Assembly: GCA_003480725.1 (NCBI GenBank)
Contig: QUJQ01000005.1
Location: forward strand, 143,172-207,171
DNA from: Clostridiaceae bacterium AM27-36LB
GTDB lineage: Bacteria; Bacillota; Clostridia; Lachnospirales; Lachnospiraceae
DNA length: 64,000 bases
Direction: 5' to 3'
The notes beneath the pieces were generated by a model. That model saw only the letters and a program-made list of their open reading frames with translations, searched no databases and was not told the DNA's origin. Both the position numbers and the translations under genes were made by a program. Shown here piece after piece: positions 61,916 to 64,000 of the stretch (positions are counted from its first letter, which is position 1; each line of letters opens with the position of its first letter).

Positions 61916-61956
61916 AAGAAGAAAATCGTAACAACGTGAAAGACGAGGAAATTATT

Positions 61957-63483
61957 ATGCATTTTAAAGTTGCAGCAGAAGATAAGACTAACCACCGTTA
62001 TAGCGGTGTTCTTGTACATCCCACCTCTTTCCCGTCTCCATACGGTATCGGTGATATGGGTCGGGGGGCACATGAATTTATTGATTTTCTTGCTATGGCC
62101 GGACAGCATCTGTGGCAGGTGCTTCCGCTTGGACCGTCTGGCAACGGTAATTCTCCCTATCAGAGCTATTCTGTCTTTGCAGGACAGACACTTCTGATCA
62201 GCCCGGAGCTGCTGATCGAGAAAAAGCTGCTCACAGAGGCAGATGTTCATCCCATTCCGGAGTTCAATGCTGATCGGGTAGACTATGACAAAGTAACTAC
62301 ATATAAGACTTCCCTGTTCAAAAAAGCCTATGAGCATTTCCGTCACACTGCAGACAAGAATCTTCTGGAGGAATATGATTCTTTTCAGTCAAACAATCAA
62401 TACTGGCTGGATGACTATTGTCTCTATATGGCAGGCAAAGATTATCACAATGGTCTGCCCTGGTACGAGTGGGAGGACAGTCTCTTAGATCCGACTCCGA
62501 AGGAACGGGCGTCTTGGATGAAGCTGCTGGCTTCCGAAATTGATTATTATCGTTTCATTCAGTTTGCATTTTTCAGCCAGTGGTATGAGCTGAAAGATTA
62601 TGCAAACAAGAAAGGAATCGCCATCATCGGTGATATTCCTATCTTTACCGCACCTGACAGTGCAGATGTATGGGCAAACAAAGAATTGTTTAAACTGGAT
62701 TCCAAAGGATATCCTCTGGAAGTTGCCGGAGTTCCGCCAGATTATTTCAGTGCTACCGGACAGCTCTGGGGCAACCCGCTCTATGACTGGGATGCCATGA
62801 AAGATGATGGTTATCGCTGGTGGATCGAGCGTGTACGCAACCAGCTGGATCAGGTCGATTATATCCGTATTGACCATTTCCGTGGATTCGAGGCATATTG
62901 GGCAGTTCCGGCCGGTGAGAAGACCGCCATGAATGGTAAATGGAAAAAAGGTCCGGGTGAAGCACTGTTTGAAGCGATCCAGAAAGCACTGGGTGAAGAG
63001 CTTCCGATCTTCGCAGAAGATCTGGGTATCATTACACCAGAAGTGGAAAAGCTCCGCGACACCCTTGGTTTTCCAGGTATGAAGATCCTGCAGTTCGGAT
63101 TTGATGGAACCGGCGAGAGTACCTTCCTGCCGCATCAGCTGAGCACCCGTAACTGTATCTGTTACACCGGAACTCACGACAACGACACTACCTGCGGCTG
63201 GTATGAGCATACCAATGAGCAGAACAAGGACAAAGTGCGCCGTTATATGAACACGGATGCTTCCAGTGTGAGCTGGGATTTTATCCGCACATGTCTGGGA
63301 ACCATTGCAAAATATGCTATTTTCCCTGTGCAGGACCTGTTGAAGCTTGGCAGTGAGCATCGCATGAATACACCTGGCACAGCAACCGGCAACTGGGAAT
63401 TCCGTTATCGTTCCGGGCTTCTGGATGAAGGAATGGCAAAAGGTCTGAAACAGATGACTGAGTTGTTTGGCCGCTGGGGATAA
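61957..63483 (+). CDS. malQ: 4-alpha-glucanotransferase (amylomaltase)
   Basis: 508 residues from ATG 61957 (GAGGA 7 bases upstream). GH77 enzyme that transfers alpha-1,4-glucan segments in maltodextrin and glycogen metabolism. VLVHPTSFPSPYGIGDMGRG opens the barrel; YIRIDHFRGFEAYWAVPAG holds the nucleophile Asp (about 304), FAEDLG the acid/base Glu, and YTGTHDNDTT the third carboxylate. Complete. Followed 30 bases later by plsC. Confidence 0.96.
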   Translation: MHFKVAAEDKTNHRYSGVLVHPTSFPSPYGIGDMGRGAHEFIDFLAMAGQHLWQVLPLGPSGNGNSPYQSYSVFAGQTLLISPELLIEKKLLTEADVHPIPEFNADRVDYDKVTTYKTSLFKKAYEHFRHTADKNLLEEYDSFQSNNQYWLDDYCLYMAGKDYHNGLPWYEWEDSLLDPTPKERASWMKLLASEIDYYRFIQFAFFSQWYELKDYANKKGIAIIGDIPIFTAPDSADVWANKELFKLDSKGYPLEVAGVPPDYFSATGQLWGNPLYDWDAMKDDGYRWWIERVRNQLDQVDYIRIDHFRGFEAYWAVPAGEKTAMNGKWKKGPGEALFEAIQKALGEELPIFAEDLGIITPEVEKLRDTLGFPGMKILQFGFDGTGESTFLPHQLSTRNCICYTGTHDNDTTCGWYEHTNEQNKDKVRRYMNTDASSVSWDFIRTCLGTIAKYAIFPVQDLLKLGSEHRMNTPGTATGNWEFRYRSGLLDEGMAKGLKQMTELFGRWG

Positions 63484-63512
63484 ATCACTTATTTGAATAA
63501 AGGAGTTATTTT

Positions 63513-64000
63513 ATGATACGTTTTATACTGGTAGTGCTGATCGTCCTGCTCTACCTGATCGTAGGTATCCCGATCCTGCTGATCGAATGGCTCATCGGGA
63601 AAATAAATCCCCGTGCCAGAGACATCAGCTCCCTTCGCATGGTTCAGGGTATTTTCAAATTTATTTTGTGGGTAACAGGTGCGAAGATCGATTATATTGG
63701 TCATGAAAATGTCCCAAAGGATCAGGCTGTTCTCTATGTAGGCAACCACAGCAGCTATTTTGATATTCTGCTGACCTATTCTCAGTGCCCGGATCTGACC
63801 GGCTATGTAGCAAAGGCAGAGATGCTCAAATATCCGCTGCTCCGCGACTGGATGAAACGGCTGTACTGTCTGTTTCTGGACCGCAGTGACATGCGTGCCG
63901 GTATGCAGATGATCCTGACTGGCATAGACTATATCAAAAAGGGAATCTCCATCTGTATTTTCCCGGAAGGAACCAGAAGCAAAGATGGCAAGATGCTTCC
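63513..64000 (+). CDS. plsC: 1-acyl-sn-glycerol-3-phosphate acyltransferase (5' part)
   Basis: First 162 residues; runs off the right edge. An N-terminal helix (MIRFILVVLIVLLYLIVGIP) precedes the acyltransferase motifs VGNHSSYFDILL (H-x4-D) and CIFPEGTRSKDG. It makes phosphatidic acid from lysophosphatidate at the membrane. AAGGAG stands 8 bases before the ATG. Co-directional with malQ. Confidence 0.92.
   Translation, partial: MIRFILVVLIVLLYLIVGIPILLIEWLIGKINPRARDISSLRMVQGIFKFILWVTGAKIDYIGHENVPKDQAVLYVGNHSSYFDILLTYSQCPDLTGYVAKAEMLKYPLLRDWMKRLYCLFLDRSDMRAGMQMILTGIDYIKKGISICIFPEGTRSKDGKML

Overview
The window looks like chromosome of a spore-forming, low-to-mid GC Clostridia, most probably a gut Lachnospiraceae. 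The reasons are the clostridial rpmG-secE-nusG-rplKAJL-rpoBC block, an L10-type leader, spoIIID, gerA-type germination genes, a DUF3794/LysM spore-coat-type protein, and many TnpV, MobV and MobC mobile genes of the kind common in that family. No rRNA, tRNA or CRISPR array was seen.

Layout. (1) 1-8.6 kb, minus strand: transcription and translation core block from rpmG to the 5' part of rpoC, with two promoters, an L10 leader carrying a terminator, and a hairpin motif duplicated before rplK and rplA. (2) 8.6-16.9 kb: Dus, an AEC transporter, a CobW-like GTPase and a hypothetical protein as one operon; a MATE transporter on the plus strand; then a three-gene minus operon (HipA-like kinase fold, CYTH enzyme, membrane protein). 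(3) 17.0-47.3 kb: an accessory region made of four integrative elements in tandem, all in the 3' end of guaA. (4) 47.3-64 kb: host sequence resumes with guaA, a second MATE, spoIIID, sstT, a PadR/SEDS-like operon, germination genes, ispE, a DUF3794-LysM protein, malQ and a plsC cut by the window edge.

The guaA array is the main result. The last codons of guaA (TTATTCAAACTC read on the plus strand) recur at about 38.6, 29.6, 19.6 and 17.1 kb. Between successive copies lie element A (about 8.7 kb; ABC-F and lincosamide nucleotidyltransferase cargo), B (about 9.0 kb; large metallophosphoesterase cargo), C (about 10.0 kb; two methyltransferases, an ApaLI-like nuclease and an OLD-like ATPase) and D (about 2.5 kb; no integrase, broken genes). 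Each element carries its own pair of arm-type repeats near both ends; A and D share the same type, so D looks like a deletion derivative that A could move. A strong minus-strand terminator just beyond D (17.0 kb) is probably the original guaA terminator, now 30 kb from its gene.

A, B and C share one mobilisation backbone: an XRE regulator divergent from xis-int-mobC, then a MobV relaxase preceded by a conserved candidate oriT. A and B also carry a RepA-like ATPase with an iteron-like repeat cluster directly 3' of it, so their circular forms may replicate. No type IV secretion genes are present, so these look like mobilisable rather than self-transmissible elements.

Best candidates for undescribed biology are the element B metallophosphoesterase with N-terminal short repeats, the element C restriction-modification plus ATPase/Toprim cassette, the attenuator-controlled ABC-F/lnu pair with a four-residue leader peptide, a GerAB-GerAC fusion, and a SEDS-family protein that appears to lack the catalytic aspartate.
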